Shown piece after piece: positions 42,301-46,506 of a stretch of DNA of 64,000 bases. The position numbers and the translations under genes were made by a program. Origin of the DNA: Rhyacophila brunnea (Eukaryota; Arthropoda; Insecta; Trichoptera; Rhyacophilidae); assembly GCA_022495005.1 (NCBI GenBank), contig JAGYXB010001324.1, positions 1,240,001-1,304,000 on the forward strand. Direction: 5' to 3'. Under the pieces are notes generated by a model. It saw only the letters and a program-made list of their open reading frames with translations, was not told where the DNA came from and searched no databases. Each line of letters opens with the position of its first letter. Positions within the stretch are counted from its first letter, which is position 1.

Positions 42301-43475
42301 TACAGGTAAAGTTTGGGAAACCCTGGGCTCCAGATAATCGAAAACTCGTACAAAAATCTTTTTTCATTACCAATACTTTTATACTTTGAAAGTTACACAT
42401 TTTTTATTACAGAACATTTTTTAAATCACACATTTTTCTTATTATCCATACAGTATCTTAAATCAGGTTAATCAAGGTTCCACTGTATATCTCATGGACA
42501 TAATGTACAAAATGTTATTAGTTATTATAAATAGCAACATAATAGGTAGGTATATAATTTGTAATTAAACTATGGTTTCATTCAATTCAAATGAATAGTT
42601 CAAAAGATTTAAGAATGTAGCATTTGTTATTGAATATACATAATTTGGAACAGCTCAGAAACATACCTATTAGAAAATATTTAATATGTATGTTTCTGGG
42701 GTATTCCAAATTATCTATAAGTATATATAATTTGGTGTTATTGACCTGAATTGTCCCACTTAAAAGACTAAAAACATTATTAACTGAATTTGTGTTTATG
42801 CAATGAGAAGAGTTCATAGACCAAAACAGCTGTCAACATAAATAAATAAATTATCGTAGAGTAAACAACAAAATTTCTTTTAAAACCATTAAAAACATTA
42901 ACAAAGATAAAGAAGTCTTCTTGGAATAGTAATGATGGATAATTTGAAGAAAAATACCTCATTTACAGAACTTTGAATGTAGAATTTCCAATAGAATATT
43001 TCACTTTGAAGTCGATTTACTCAACTTGCTAACCAATGCACTTGTTTTCGTTCAATCCTCACTACCTAGGTAAGTACTACAATTTTTTTTAAAAATAATG
43101 GATATCTAAGTACTAATAATGTAATTGAAATTAACTTACTGAATAAATTATAATATGTATTTTATTAAATTCGTAACCAAACTGGGACAACTTTATAGAA
43201 AAGAGGTGGTCTATCCTCTAAATCCAATTTGTCCCAGTTTCATATAAGTATTGAAGGACAAAAATATTCTAGTTTAACACGGTTTTTTTATCGCCAAAGG
43301 TAACTTCCACTAATTGATTATAGAGATTACTTAGTAGGCCTATTAATTAAATATTAAAATAAAGCATAATAGGTGGGAACACAGTGTAATTGTTATGTAG
43401 GTATCCTTTCCTAAGTTCTGTTACCTGATGTAGTAGTCTCCCAGGAAAATTGTCTTCTTCCGGAGAGAGGTCCAT
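171..43475 (-). CDS. Ankyrin-repeat protein, five exons, 3' end beyond window
   Basis: Ankyrin-repeat protein, probably a protein-interaction scaffold; exact orthologue not recognised. Coding exons in order are 43475-43425, 40242-40048, 36435-36270, 1642-1489 and 336-171. All introns are GT-AG, and exon phases join without a stop (0, 0, 1, 2), giving about 243 residues before the window ends. The protein starts MDLSPEEDNFPGRLLHQ. An ankyrin repeat with GRTALHAAAACEKSRCL and LLQAGADPN follows (exon 2), then TPLHIAAERGYIENVRELIA (exon 3), an alanine/leucine-rich linker (exon 4), and a repeat split between exons 4 and 5 (GANTLLFTASEMGLVDAVRA, then SPLYVACYHGNRDIAETLLL). Exon 5 ends in phase 0 at a GTAATA donor, so more exons lie left of the window. 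Intron 3 is about 34.6 kb, against 1 to 4 kb for the others, and is filled with transposons. No signal peptide or membrane segment is visible. Exon joins are inferred from splice consensus and phase, not from transcripts. Confidence 0.85.
337..1488 (-). other. Ankyrin intron 4; no gene
   Basis: AT-rich intron sequence. A 16-nt imperfect inverted repeat (GTTGCAACACCATTAT near 509, ATAATGGTGTTACAAC near 548) is visible. At 1200-1330 there are degenerate words (CGACACA, GAGTTAGTGACACAC) like the ends of old hAT elements. Nothing codes. Confidence 0.5.
1489..1642 (-). CDS. Ankyrin gene exon 4 (Ala/Leu-rich linker and start of a repeat)
   Basis: This exon has 154 nt, entering in phase 1 and leaving in phase 2. 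The acceptor is TTCTTTCAG/AGGAGA and the donor TTCAC/GTAATA. The frame encodes EESERFRAAQHAELRAALAG, PLRPQLAALGPEAGLVV and NMAPSGANTLLFT. The last part begins an ankyrin repeat that exon 5 completes. The other two frames are also open here but do not fit the splice phases. Confidence 0.75.
1829..2255 (-). mobile_element. Diverged copy of the CAGTGGCGC hAT-type element
   Basis: On the minus strand this matches the inner and right portion of the element at 44588-45434. Shared words include GGCCCCCAGGCTAG, GTTTATCTCACTTATCTGGT and GGCCCCCTACCTA-type stretches. The ends are lost and about 100 bp in the middle differ. It is an old fragment of a family with at least three copies in this window. Confidence 0.6.
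2256..3149. other. Intronic, no gene seen
   Basis: It is moderately GC-richer than its neighbours (2560-2830, with an AGAGAGAGAG run) but has no ORF and no recognised repeat ends. Confidence 0.4.
3150..3280 (-). repeat. tRNA-derived SINE, family 1, copy A
   Basis: On the minus strand it reads from a degenerate tRNA-like head (box B GGTTCGAATCC) into a tail with TATTGTTTTTCAAT and AATAGGTTGAGCAAG. The tail is shared with 3768-3903 and 54904-55064. Box A is damaged. The shared body defines a dispersed SINE family. Confidence 0.65.
3768..3903 (-). repeat. tRNA-derived SINE, family 1, copy B
   Basis: The minus-strand head has a good box A, GATGGCCGAGCGGTTACGG (Leu/Ser-type tRNA), and a box B-like GGGATAGAATCCC. 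It is followed by the shared tail ending AACCTAATAGGTTGAGCAAG-like sequence. This copy gives the best view of the family's origin. Confidence 0.7.
3904..5551. other. Intronic, AT-rich, no gene
   Basis: No coding signal. A weak inverted pair (GGATGACGAACC near 4671 and CGCTCGCCATCC near 5109) may be the ends of an old DNA element, but no target duplication is visible. Confidence 0.35.
5552..6011. mobile_element. piggyBac-like MITE with TTAA ends
   Basis: Terminal inverted repeats of about 33 bp start TTAACGGCCCGCATGCTCAG at the left and end CTGAGCATGTGGGCCGTTAA-like at the right. TTAA at both borders is the piggyBac target signature. It carries no ORF. The same ends and interior occur in the 4.1-kb element at 31376-35495. 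Confidence 0.75.
6762..7047. mobile_element. MITE with ends GGGTCTATTCTATACACAA
   Basis: Inverted repeats of about 19 bp bound 286 bp. Inside there is a second inverted pair (GCACTTATTGCAACAATTAC near 6932 and GTAATTGTTACAATAAGTGC near 6963). No target duplication or ORF was found, so the superfamily is unassigned. Confidence 0.6.
7105..7275 (+). repeat. tRNA-derived SINE, family 2, copy A
   Basis: The head CTTGTGGTGCAGTGCGTAAG (box A-like) and GGGTTCAATTTCTGG (box B-like) are followed by GTGAGGACACAA and TTTTTCTCAAAGTCTGGGTG. The same order occurs at 17095-17272. It shows Pol III promoter architecture without a functional tRNA fold. Confidence 0.65.
7276..10284. other. Intronic, no named element
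   Basis: AT-rich, apart from the small ORF at 8402-8506. An inverted pair CATCCGTTGG (9627) and CCAACGGATG (9745) may bound a short unclassified insertion. Nothing else is supported. Confidence 0.4.
8402..8506 (+). CDS. 34-codon small ORF, doubtful
   Basis: An ATG in good context (CTCAAAATGAGT) opens MSLRGVLRFFTGRFATIMEY and ends at TGA after 34 residues. This stretch is GC-richer than the AT-rich intron around it, which is why it is listed. It is antisense to the ankyrin gene. No family recognised; it may be chance or a decayed fragment. Confidence 0.12.
   Translation: MSLRGVLRFFTGRFATIMEYLRQLCPVKAASELI
10285..11016. mobile_element. hAT-type MITE, TAGGGATT family, copy 1
   Basis: 732 bp with ends TAGGGATTCCAATTCCGGG and a matching inverted right end (CGGGATTGGAATCCCTA). 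It is flanked by a perfect 8-bp target duplication, ATTGGGAG (10277-10284 and 11017-11024). Subterminal CCCGGGATT words recur. No transposase is present. A second copy is at 40734-41587. Confidence 0.88.
11017..11547. other. Intronic, no gene
   Basis: AT-rich, short ORFs only, none with family features. Confidence 0.4.
11548..11892. mobile_element. Harbinger-like foldback MITE
   Basis: 345 bp with long inverted repeats starting GGCCCGTTTCAGACGGGAC and containing the palindrome ACACCGGTGT. It is flanked by TAA on both sides (11545-11547, 11893-11895). A 3-bp TAA/TTA duplication and a GGCCC terminus fit PIF/Harbinger. The short ORFs read through it are by-products of the palindrome. Confidence 0.78.
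11893..13403. other. Intronic, only the tRNA-like sequence
   Basis: Apart from 12337-12408, nothing recognised. The end of an old dispersed repeat (AAAAGGTTGGGAAGCACT near 12975) is suggested. Confidence 0.35.
12337..12408 (-). pseudogene. tRNA-Ile(GAU)-like pseudogene or SINE head
   Basis: The minus strand shows box A-like TGGCGTAATGATAGTGCG, an anticodon arm TTCGG-CTGATAA-CCGAA with GAU at the anticodon position, and box B GGTTCGAATCC. The T-stem has one extra base and the acceptor stem pairs only in part (about 5 of 7), so it is not expected to be functional. Confidence 0.55.
13404..13978. mobile_element. hAT-type MITE with 8-bp duplication GAATAAAG
   Basis: 575 bp with about 30-bp inverted ends beginning CAGTGGCGAAGGGTGGAGG, nearly perfect at the right end (CCTCCACCCTTTGCCACTG). 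The target duplication GAATAAAG is exact (13396-13403, 13979-13986). CAGTGGCG termini plus 8 bp are typical of hAT. No transposase is present. Confidence 0.88.
13979..15447. other. Intronic, no gene
   Basis: It contains a short perfect hairpin TTGCTAGG/CCTAGCAA at about 14639-14664. At 15125-15445 there is an open frame with no recognisable domain, judged chance. Confidence 0.35.
15448..16870 (-). mobile_element. mariner transposon
   Basis: 1423 bp with inverted ends CGAGGGTGGGTCAATAA followed by TTCCTTAGAAAA/GTCCTTAGAAAA, and TA at both borders (15446-15447, 16871-16872), the Tc1/mariner target signature. It carries one transposase gene on the minus strand, now broken. Confidence 0.93.
15512..16693 (-). 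pseudogene. mariner transposase, broken
   Basis: It belongs to the mariner DD34D family of cut-and-paste transposases. ATG at 16693 begins MEKIEFRAVIKHFNIKG and soon hits a stop through a frame break near 16650. A helix-turn-helix region follows (SAPSLATIYNWLNEFKRG). Motifs in order are VTVDETWIHHH (first catalytic Asp), FHQDNARIH (second Asp) and HPPYSPDLASSDFF (third Asp, 34 residues after the second), ending ECIELQGDYVEK-like at 15512. Three lesions are visible: the early frame break, a direct duplication of about 95 bp in the N-terminal region (16392-16484 and 16511-16605), and a frameshift around 16060-16090 just after the first Asp, where a 15-16 bp segment looks tandemly duplicated. 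All catalytic residues survive, so the copy is fairly young but inactive. Confidence 0.9.
16871..18474. other. Intronic, no gene beyond the SINE
   Basis: A CpG-rich block at 17450-17580 repeats GATACG and CGATACG words (for example GGATACGCA near 17458 and 17542). It looks like a degraded repeat. Otherwise nothing is recognised. Confidence 0.35.
17095..17272 (+). repeat. tRNA-derived SINE, family 2, copy B
   Basis: TTCGTGGTGCAGTGCATAAG and GGGTTCGATGCCGG form box A/box B-like blocks. They are followed by GTGAGGACACAATAT and TTTTCTCAAAGTCAGGGTG, as at 7105-7275. This copy has the better-preserved box B. Confidence 0.68.
18475..19130 (+). mobile_element. 5'-truncated RTE-like LINE, 3' end
   Basis: This is the C-terminal part of an endonuclease/reverse transcriptase polyprotein. 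IQELAEVSNKVRLKINVTKT, then NGTQLERVKNYVYLG, LRVAQRGMERCMLGITQ, RVCDVIEFAKSLKWKWAGHV, RPRGRWIDGMIKFCG and AFIQQWIDSG stop at 19119 match RTE-clade C-termini. Frame breaks lie near 18555, 18650 and 18918. The end is a TGATGATGATGAT tail, the usual short-repeat tail of RTE elements. Confidence 0.82.
19131..20467. other. Intronic, no gene
   Basis: Very AT-rich (a TATAATATTATATTAATATA-like run at 19375-19430). No coding signal. Confidence 0.4.
20468..20680 (-). CDS. Candidate exon in a CpG-rich block
   Basis: No family recognised. A minus-strand frame runs from ATG near 20664 (MLERLVPSRMAKMSRSESAD) through DAATRNGRAASAATVASSGK to AYDACDYFTDDVTVPWMELG and TAA at 20468. The frame continues open above the ATG to about 20731. 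Base composition is sharply GC- and CpG-richer than the AT-rich intron, as expected for an exon. Just before the stop, GGCAA/GTAACT could be a donor, leaving phase 2, which happens to fit ankyrin exon 5 (phase 2) but not exon 4. Minus-strand sequence above it contains TATCAGTTCG, similar to the arthropod initiator. It may be an alternative first exon of the ankyrin gene, the first exon of a nested gene, or a fragment. Confidence 0.35.
   Translation of the reverse strand, partial: SECSAMLERLVPSRMAKMSRSESADDAATRNGRAASAATVASSGKSPEMAYDACDYFTDDVTVPWMELGK
20850..23701. other. Intronic, no gene
   Basis: AT-rich throughout. No ORF with features and no paired repeat ends were recognised. Confidence 0.4.
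23702..24072. mobile_element. MITE with ends CGACTGCTTAATCTGCAAAC
   Basis: Inverted repeats of about 29 bp (left CGACTGCTTAATCTGCAAAC then CGGCTAACT; right is its near-exact complement) bound 371 bp. No ORF and no convincing target duplication; superfamily unknown. Confidence 0.65.
24073..26054. other. Intronic, no gene
   Basis: Two direct copies of AAGAAATCGAGCGGTAT at 24203 and 24270. The 25060-25400 block has many TTCTCGAGAA-like words, degenerate palindromes that make spurious ORFs on both strands. Confidence 0.4.
26055..27797. mobile_element. 1.74-kb foldback element, Mutator-like
   Basis: It is a near-complete palindrome with arms of about 850 bp. The outer 200 bp of each arm are GC-rich with repeated words (GATTGGCCTCC, CAATTGGACGC, CAATCGGACGCC). 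The middle is AT-rich, and the inner part has head-to-tail copies of CCCGAAT and GGGATTTCGG. The ends read GGG...GGACGATTTGGCACCGCGA. A 9-bp target duplication, TCATTATCG, is exact (26046-26054, 27798-27806). Long arms and 9 bp fit Mutator-like foldbacks. It has no transposase. Confidence 0.85.
27807..29330. other. Intronic, no gene
   Basis: An A15-like run at 27862. A somewhat GC-richer patch at 28380-28620 has no ORF with recognisable features. Confidence 0.4.
29331..29583. mobile_element. MITE with ends CGTCTCTGTTCTGGCAGAA
   Basis: 253 bp with about 28-bp inverted ends (left CGTCTCTGTTCTGGCAGAA; right TTCTGCCAGAACAGTGACG). ATTA flanks both sides (29327-29330, 29584-29587), possibly the target duplication. 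No ORF. Confidence 0.7.
29588..30842. other. Intronic, no gene
   Basis: At 30607-30681 a 24-codon ORF (MAAVSKALLLVFERNSNILR) lies in a GC-richer patch but is too short to support. Nothing else was found. Confidence 0.35.
30843..30865. repeat. (TA)n microsatellite
   Basis: About eleven consecutive TA units. Confidence 0.9.
31860..32190. repeat. Central perfect-like inverted repeat
   Basis: About 150 bp on each side of a short T-rich spacer (32015-32035) are nearly identical in inverted orientation, including AACACGCGCGT / ACGCGCGTGTT and GCTACAACATACGGCCGTAG / its complement. The spacer is only tens of bases, so the pair would extrude or fold readily. Confidence 0.85.
32313..32412 (+). repeat. 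100-bp direct repeat, left copy
   Basis: It begins AATAATAAAATGCCTAATTC and ends CTCGTCATAAATT. It matches 35093-35192 with only a few differences. The two copies bracket the inserted element, far longer than any known target duplication. Confidence 0.85.
32425..35088 (+). mobile_element. TIR transposon with repeated AGTCAGGTAAGTCA words
   Basis: 2.66 kb. The imperfect inverted ends of about 42 bp share AGTCAGGTAAGTCACAAA and then AAATGAGATAT / TTTTGAGATAT. Related words recur inside both ends: TAGTCAGGTAAGCC (32507), TAGTCAGATAAGTCA (32607), GTGACTTACCTTACTACTCA (32631), GTAAGGTAAGTCAATC (34841) and CAGTTAAGTCAATT (34873). These look like transposase-binding repeats. It encodes one decayed plus-strand gene. 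No short target duplication adjoins the ends. Confidence 0.75.
33493..34470 (+). pseudogene. Transposon-associated protein (DUF7869-like), decayed
   Basis: The family is common in insect genomes as long 'uncharacterized' proteins; I believe its core is catalogued as DUF7869, from memory. Visible landmarks in order are a LNSI...ESHY-like block (33510), RKYLPPHLTIT (33560), NPINIRLYAEIFHGMNLTFK (33625), KDTCQKCDKLN with a Cys-X2-Cys (33693), a D-rich central block (LQDSSCQIVTFDMQQ, 33840), CYVCHETLANREANDIASCL (33949), the hallmark MYSDRCAGQNKNSHVAVM (34048), HFLVPGHTHMECDSDHRIIE (34131), and a lysine-rich C-terminus ending at 34470. It is broken by several frame changes before 33910 and an in-frame TGA at 34126-34128. 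Catalytic chemistry has not been established to my knowledge; Asp/Cys/His conservation suggests a transposase. Confidence 0.65.
35093..35192 (+). repeat. 100-bp direct repeat, right copy
   Basis: It begins AATAAGAAAATGCCTAATTC. Downstream sequence continues the piggyBac-like foldback, as in the copy at 5552-6011. Confidence 0.85.
35500..36269. other. Intronic, no gene
   Basis: Only short chance ORFs. A GC-richer 60-bp patch at 35520-35590 is unassigned. Confidence 0.4.
36270..36435 (-). CDS. Ankyrin gene exon 3 (two ankyrin repeats)
   Basis: This exon has 166 nt, entering in phase 0 and leaving in phase 1. The acceptor is TTTTTTTAG/ACACCG and the donor CCAAG/GTAATG. It encodes TPLHIAAERGYIENVRELIA, then AGASLIVKDAGGLTSLLLAE, a second repeat LGGHTTTARFLKDVQ and the first base of a Glu codon. 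It is close in length to exon 5 (both 166 nt). Confidence 0.88.
36436..37431. other. Ankyrin intron 2 segment with an unexplained GC-rich block
   Basis: The 36500-36840 block is clearly GC-richer than the intron. Both minus-strand frames carry pieces that look coding (for example GLSIKPILDTKCSGRPLNA and RCCHDFGSHDKIDDGQGFVE), separated by stops, as in a decayed processed copy. Family not recognised. Confidence 0.3.
37432..38420 (+). pseudogene. Decayed coding fragments of unknown family
   Basis: Three pieces lie in the same direction. First, from ATG at 37478, MEGTQSTSENVEQASLL shifts frame into VESDDSDFDVDYDEEEQDVL, an acidic stretch. Second, VYCFKENRGPPYMAILIPPG then IEQVKAY (37820-37890) is interrupted by a MITE. 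Third, after the MITE, VAKPDPMPQPLMLDVMGCCM, then VISEKVMPPDTQYPLKVSVF and EAQHLVALC to 38236 shifts frame into KRFKRGYLVQTNYNWKFQTF and IELNAPTILQVFKYVDNLNV. A GTAAGT at 38237 could be a donor. I read this as an old gene copy or mobile-element protein. No hit recalled; not a functional gene. Confidence 0.35.
37888..38080. mobile_element. MITE, GTGTCGCTGAGTTT family, copy 1
   Basis: 193 bp with ends GTGTCGCTGAGTTT / AACTCAGCGACAC and ATAT on both flanks (37884-37887, 38081-38084), suggesting a 4-bp duplication. It interrupts the unknown decayed coding region. Other copies are at 44263-48015 and 52257-52532. Confidence 0.75.
38421..39472. other. Ankyrin intron 2, no gene
   Basis: A direct/inverted pair around 39000-39035 and 39345-39365 (GAGCAAACATTCAAAAAGTG and CACGTTTTGAATGTTTGCTC) spans about 370 bp. 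It may be the ends of another MITE. Confidence 0.4.
39473..39898. mobile_element. hAT-type element with 8-bp duplication CTATACAG
   Basis: 426 bp with ends CAGCGCTGTCCAACTGGC and, inverted, CAACGTCCAACC. The GGCCCGCGGCC-like subterminal block is typical of many hAT families. The duplication CTATACAG is exact (39465-39472, 39899-39906). No transposase remains. Confidence 0.85.
40048..40242 (-). CDS. Ankyrin gene exon 2 (ankyrin repeat)
   Basis: This exon has 195 nt, phase 0 at both ends. The acceptor is TTACACAG/GCTGCT and the donor TGCAAG/GTACTT. It encodes AALWDNAELAEDLVGGEG followed by the repeat core DGWGRTALHAAAACEKSR and LLQAGADPNKACG. Codon use is GC-richer than the surrounding intron. 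Confidence 0.85.
40734..41587. mobile_element. hAT-type MITE, TAGGGATT family, copy 2
   Basis: Same ends and interior as 10285-11016. The 8-bp duplication GTGCTCAG is exact (40726-40733, 41588-41595). It is 854 bp against 732 because of a 117-bp nested insertion at 41246-41362. Confidence 0.88.
41246..41362. mobile_element. 117-bp TTAA-flanked insertion
   Basis: Comparison with 10285-11016 defines the insertion exactly. TTAA is duplicated at 41242-41245 and 41363-41366. Ends CGCTTTCGCTGCTGAA and (inverted) TACTTTGGACGCGGAA match at about 10 of 16 positions. It is GC-rich for this window (GATCGGCCGCC). Probably a very small piggyBac-like MITE. Confidence 0.7.
41838..42325 (+). mobile_element. 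Nested hAT element with transposase remnant
   Basis: Inverted ends CAGGATTTCCCAAACT and AGTTTGGGAAACCCTG. The target duplication is degenerate (GTACAGAT on the left, CTCCAGAT two bases past the right end). It carries the C-terminus of a hAT transposase. Confidence 0.7.
42011..42130 (+). pseudogene. hAT transposase C-terminus (ZBED/SCAND3-like)
   Basis: KTNYRNRLDAPPDIRIQLSK then IVPDIKKNCNSRIQSHRSH and stop. This matches the end of hAT transposases of the ZBED5/FAM200/SCAND3 type, which typically finish KYRNRL...D-R-LS...P-I..L...Q-H-SH. Only about 40 residues survive. Confidence 0.7.
42640..42714. other. 75-nt hairpin, pre-miRNA-sized
   Basis: Arms ATAATTTGGAA / TTCCAAATTAT and AGAAACATAC / GTATGTTTCT pair perfectly, separated by a 5-6 nt internal mismatch, around a 21-nt AT-rich loop. 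It lies in ankyrin intron 1. Size and shape suit a microRNA precursor or a tiny MITE. Confidence 0.4.
43179..43240. other. 62-nt hairpin
   Basis: AAACTGGGACAA pairs with TTGTCCCAGTTT, with a shorter inner AGAGG/CCTCT pair. It is in ankyrin intron 1, 0.5 kb from 42640-42714. Function unknown. Confidence 0.35.
43425..43475 (-). CDS. Ankyrin gene coding exon 1
   Basis: This is the 17-codon first coding exon. ATG is at 43475-43473, and the donor CATCAG/GTAACA puts the junction in phase 0. The reading frame upstream has no other ATG before an in-frame TAA, so this start is the only one available in this exon. The next residues in exon 2 (AALWDNAELAEDL) continue a plausible helix. Confidence 0.75.
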
Positions 43476-43601
43476 ACTATCTGAGGTAGCTTGATTAACG
43501 AAATGATTAATTTAGGAAACTCCTCAACCGTGACATTATTATTGCAAAATAAAGAACTTATTATTTACACTATACGGAAACATCGCAGCTTATTACTTCG
43601 A
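43476..43601 (-). other. Probable 5' UTR of ankyrin gene with an upstream acceptor
   Basis: On the minus strand a polypyrimidine-rich stretch ending TTTTCAG lies at about 43619-43602, with T at 43601 as the first exon base. The coding exon could therefore begin at 43601, with a noncoding exon further upstream (43602-43800). That upstream stretch holds several GTCAG words, one of which resembles the arthropod initiator TCAGT. No TATA box was convincing. Confidence 0.4.
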
Positions 43602-44262
43602 CTGAAAATTAAGAAAAAGTAGACAGAGATACGAACACTAGGTTATTCATTCATAGTATAATTAAGTCATCTACCTACGCGTAGAGTTAAATTATAACAG
43701 AAAATTTCCTAAAATTCGTTAAATCTGACAGTTCTGTTGAAAACTGACAAGATGTCAGTCTGACATATTATTTCGATTTCGCGCAAAATTCTGACATCTG
43801 TTTAGTGAAATATGAACCTACGAAATAGTTGCCAGCGTAGAATATTGCAATAAAAACAAAAATTATGACCGCCTTTACTTTACAAAGAGGTTGGATGGTC
43901 CTCAATAATATTTGAAAGGGTTTTAGTACATAGACATTATTTTTAATAAGGCTAATCTCTAGTTTACAGCTGATTATTTGTGAATTTTTTATGTTCATAT
44001 TTTGGCATTTACGAAAAATAGTTCGATAACCTACATAATAATAAAATATAATCAAGTAGATAGGTAACTAGAACCAGTGGTGTTTTATTTATTCATATTT
44101 CACATCATTGTCTGATACAAAAGGGCTTGGACAATAATCAGATTGATTCATTTTATAAACTTTTTGTATGCAGTCTTGATGATAATTCCAAAACATTGTC
44201 AGTGTAATACTCAAAAACACTATTTAGTTCATTGGCACATTAAAATGTGATGACTATGAATT
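43602..44262. other. Upstream region of the ankyrin gene
   Basis: No coding signal. It probably contains the promoter and possibly a noncoding first exon. Repeated TGTCAG/CTGACA words at 43725-43800 are the only notable motif. Confidence 0.35.
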
Positions 44263-44292
44263 GTATCGCTGAGTTTCAAAACCCCCTATAAC

Positions 44293-46506
44293 CAGCGCTC
44301 GGAATGGAGCAGAACGCCCTGGAGCGCCGTTCCGGTTCGTGAATTCCTCGAGAATACCGTTCTGTCTCGTGGAATCCTCGAATATAGGTACCGTTCCTTC
44401 TCGTGGAATCCTAAAAGATAGCACTTTGTCTCGTAAAATTCTCGAGCCTCATCAAAATATTTCATATGGCGCTCCGGTTCAAAATATTTTGAAACATAAT
44501 AAAATAATTATCTTTCTATTAAACAATAATTTTACTGGTTGAAAATCCCTAATTATTGTTCCTGCATAATATGTCGATACAAATGGGCAGTGGCGCACCA
44601 GGCAAGGCCCTGGTACCCCCAAATATGAAAATTATCAGAATGATTTTAAACATTGAATTTGAAAGCCAATAAACTATACCTTTGGGCTTAGACAAATAAA
44701 AACACGACAAAAAAATGATTTGTAATAATTCTCCAGCACCAAAGAGATTGGACTCAGTCTTTCAATCTCTTTGTCCAGCACCCTTTTTAGACAAATTTCT
44801 TAGATTTTAATTTCTAACACAAAAATTTCGAAACACTAATGTCAGGTTTTTTAGAAACCCAATCCCTAATGGAACTGCCAAAAAATTCTCTGTGTCCACC
44901 CGAATTCCGTAGTGGTGTAGGTCATGGCTGGGGAGGGCTGACAGGGCTCTAGCCTGGGGGCCCGGGCTGTGGGGGACCCGGCGTGTCGGGTTGACCAGAT
45001 AAGTGAGATAAACACACACCATAAATTAACTTTAATAGTAAAAAAAGTCGCCTACTATTATACTTCATGGCCGTGAACATTTTAAAATATCTAATTGTAC
45101 AATATATTTTTTGATTATTATGTGTCGATGTATTAAAAATCGCCAATAATTCACTGTATAAGTACCCTTAATTTGAACTGAAACACAATTTGAAAAACGT
45201 CAATGTAGTGTTTCACACTGCCTTTAATCTTAGCGGTAGGTAGGGGGCCCGCCAAATATCCTAGCTTGAGAGCCCGTTTCAGAATGTGGGGACCATGGTG
45301 TAGGTACACCGAGTGCAATAGACAAAAGACCGATAAACGAGAAATTAGGCTGTGAAGAAGAAAAAGAGCCTATAGGACTAAGTTACATTCTCCTCCTTGG
45401 GCCCCCCCCAATATTAAATCCTGAAGCGCCACTGCAAATGGGTGCCACAATTAACCAAGTTAAATTTTGTTTTTAGAAATACATCGAGCTAGGTATATTT
45501 TTTCGCAACAATGGATTTCTAGACAACCCATGTGTTTAATAATAAAAAATAAAAGTTTTTATTGAAGAAAGCACCTTTAGATTTATTGCTCTATTCCGTT
45601 TTCTTAATAAGACAATATGATAATATAATAGTATATTATTACAACAATGTTTTTTTGCGTGCAGACAAAATCACAAAATACATCATTTATTTAGGGTACC
45701 TGGTATTATGGGTATAGATTATAGAAGGACGTAAGGTAGATGGTTTGTGAAATATAAAAGTATCATGATGCAATCAATCCACTTTTCGAATATTCACGTC
45801 ATTCTTATAATAGTAATATATACAATGGAAAATGTATTTGGCTCTCATAAAACCATTGCAGGTAGGTGTATATTGGTATATTATATTATAATCAAATTAT
45901 TAATGAAAATAGGTTTTTATTATTTTTTTAAAATTATCTTGGTTAAGGGGGAGACGCATGCCAGCAGAGAACCTAGCCGAAATATACGAAGCTTGCAATT
46001 TGAGATTTGTTTTTGATAATTTATAATTTCAACTGTATTATTTAATAAATATGTATCCGAAAACATTAAAAAGACTTTTTATTTTTTTTAAACTTAAAGA
46101 TAAACTTACAATTGTAAAAAAATGTAATAAAATGTGAATTCGTTGCAGGGTAAAATCTTATTATTGCATTATATTTTACGGTCATAATTATCATTAAAAT
46201 TTAGTTTATTAAGTTTTAGATTTTATGTGGTGTAGATTTTTGACTAATTCGTCGTTTTAATATTTTTTATATATATTTTAAAAAACATCGATTTTTATAA
46301 AAATATAAATGAAAAATAAAAATTATTATATATTTTGATGTCACAAACAACTGATTCGGGCGAATGTGGTGATGAAAATGTTTTATAAAGTACATTATGT
46401 AAAACTGAGATATTTTTGTATTACAGTTATTATATCGAATATTGCACATATTTTTTGAAAAAATATTGAGCTTTCCGGTTCGTAAAATTTTCTATTTCGA
46501 GCACTG
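44293..46506. mobile_element. 2.2-kb hAT-type element with 8-bp duplication CCTATAAC
   Basis: Ends CAGCGCTCGGAA and, inverted, CAGTGCTCGAAA. The target duplication CCTATAAC is exact (44285-44292, 46507-46514). The left part repeats TCTCGTGGAATCCTCGA-like units (44340-44440). No intact transposase. It contains another hAT element at 44588-45434. Confidence 0.82.
44588..45434. mobile_element. hAT-type element, CAGTGGCGC family, copy 1
   Basis: 847 bp with ends CAGTGGCGC / GCGCCACTG and exact 8-bp duplication CAAATGGG (44580-44587, 45435-45442). The GC-rich blocks (GGGGGCCCGGGC, GGGGGCCCGCC) and GTTTATCTC-type words are shared with 56402-57221 and 1829-2255. Non-autonomous. Confidence 0.88.

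Larger units (their letters stand above)
41788..42485. mobile_element. pogo/Tigger-like element
   Basis: Ends CAGTAGAACCTTGATTATC (left) and, inverted, CAGTGGAACCTTGATTAAC (right) match the pogo/Tigger terminus. The TA target site is clear only on the right. 698 bp, mostly occupied by the nested hAT-like element at 41838-42325. Confidence 0.65.

Noticed and set aside
45747..46016. 89-codon ORF inside the 2.2-kb hAT element as its transposase
   Set aside because: Ile/Tyr-rich AT-driven sequence with none of the hAT motifs.
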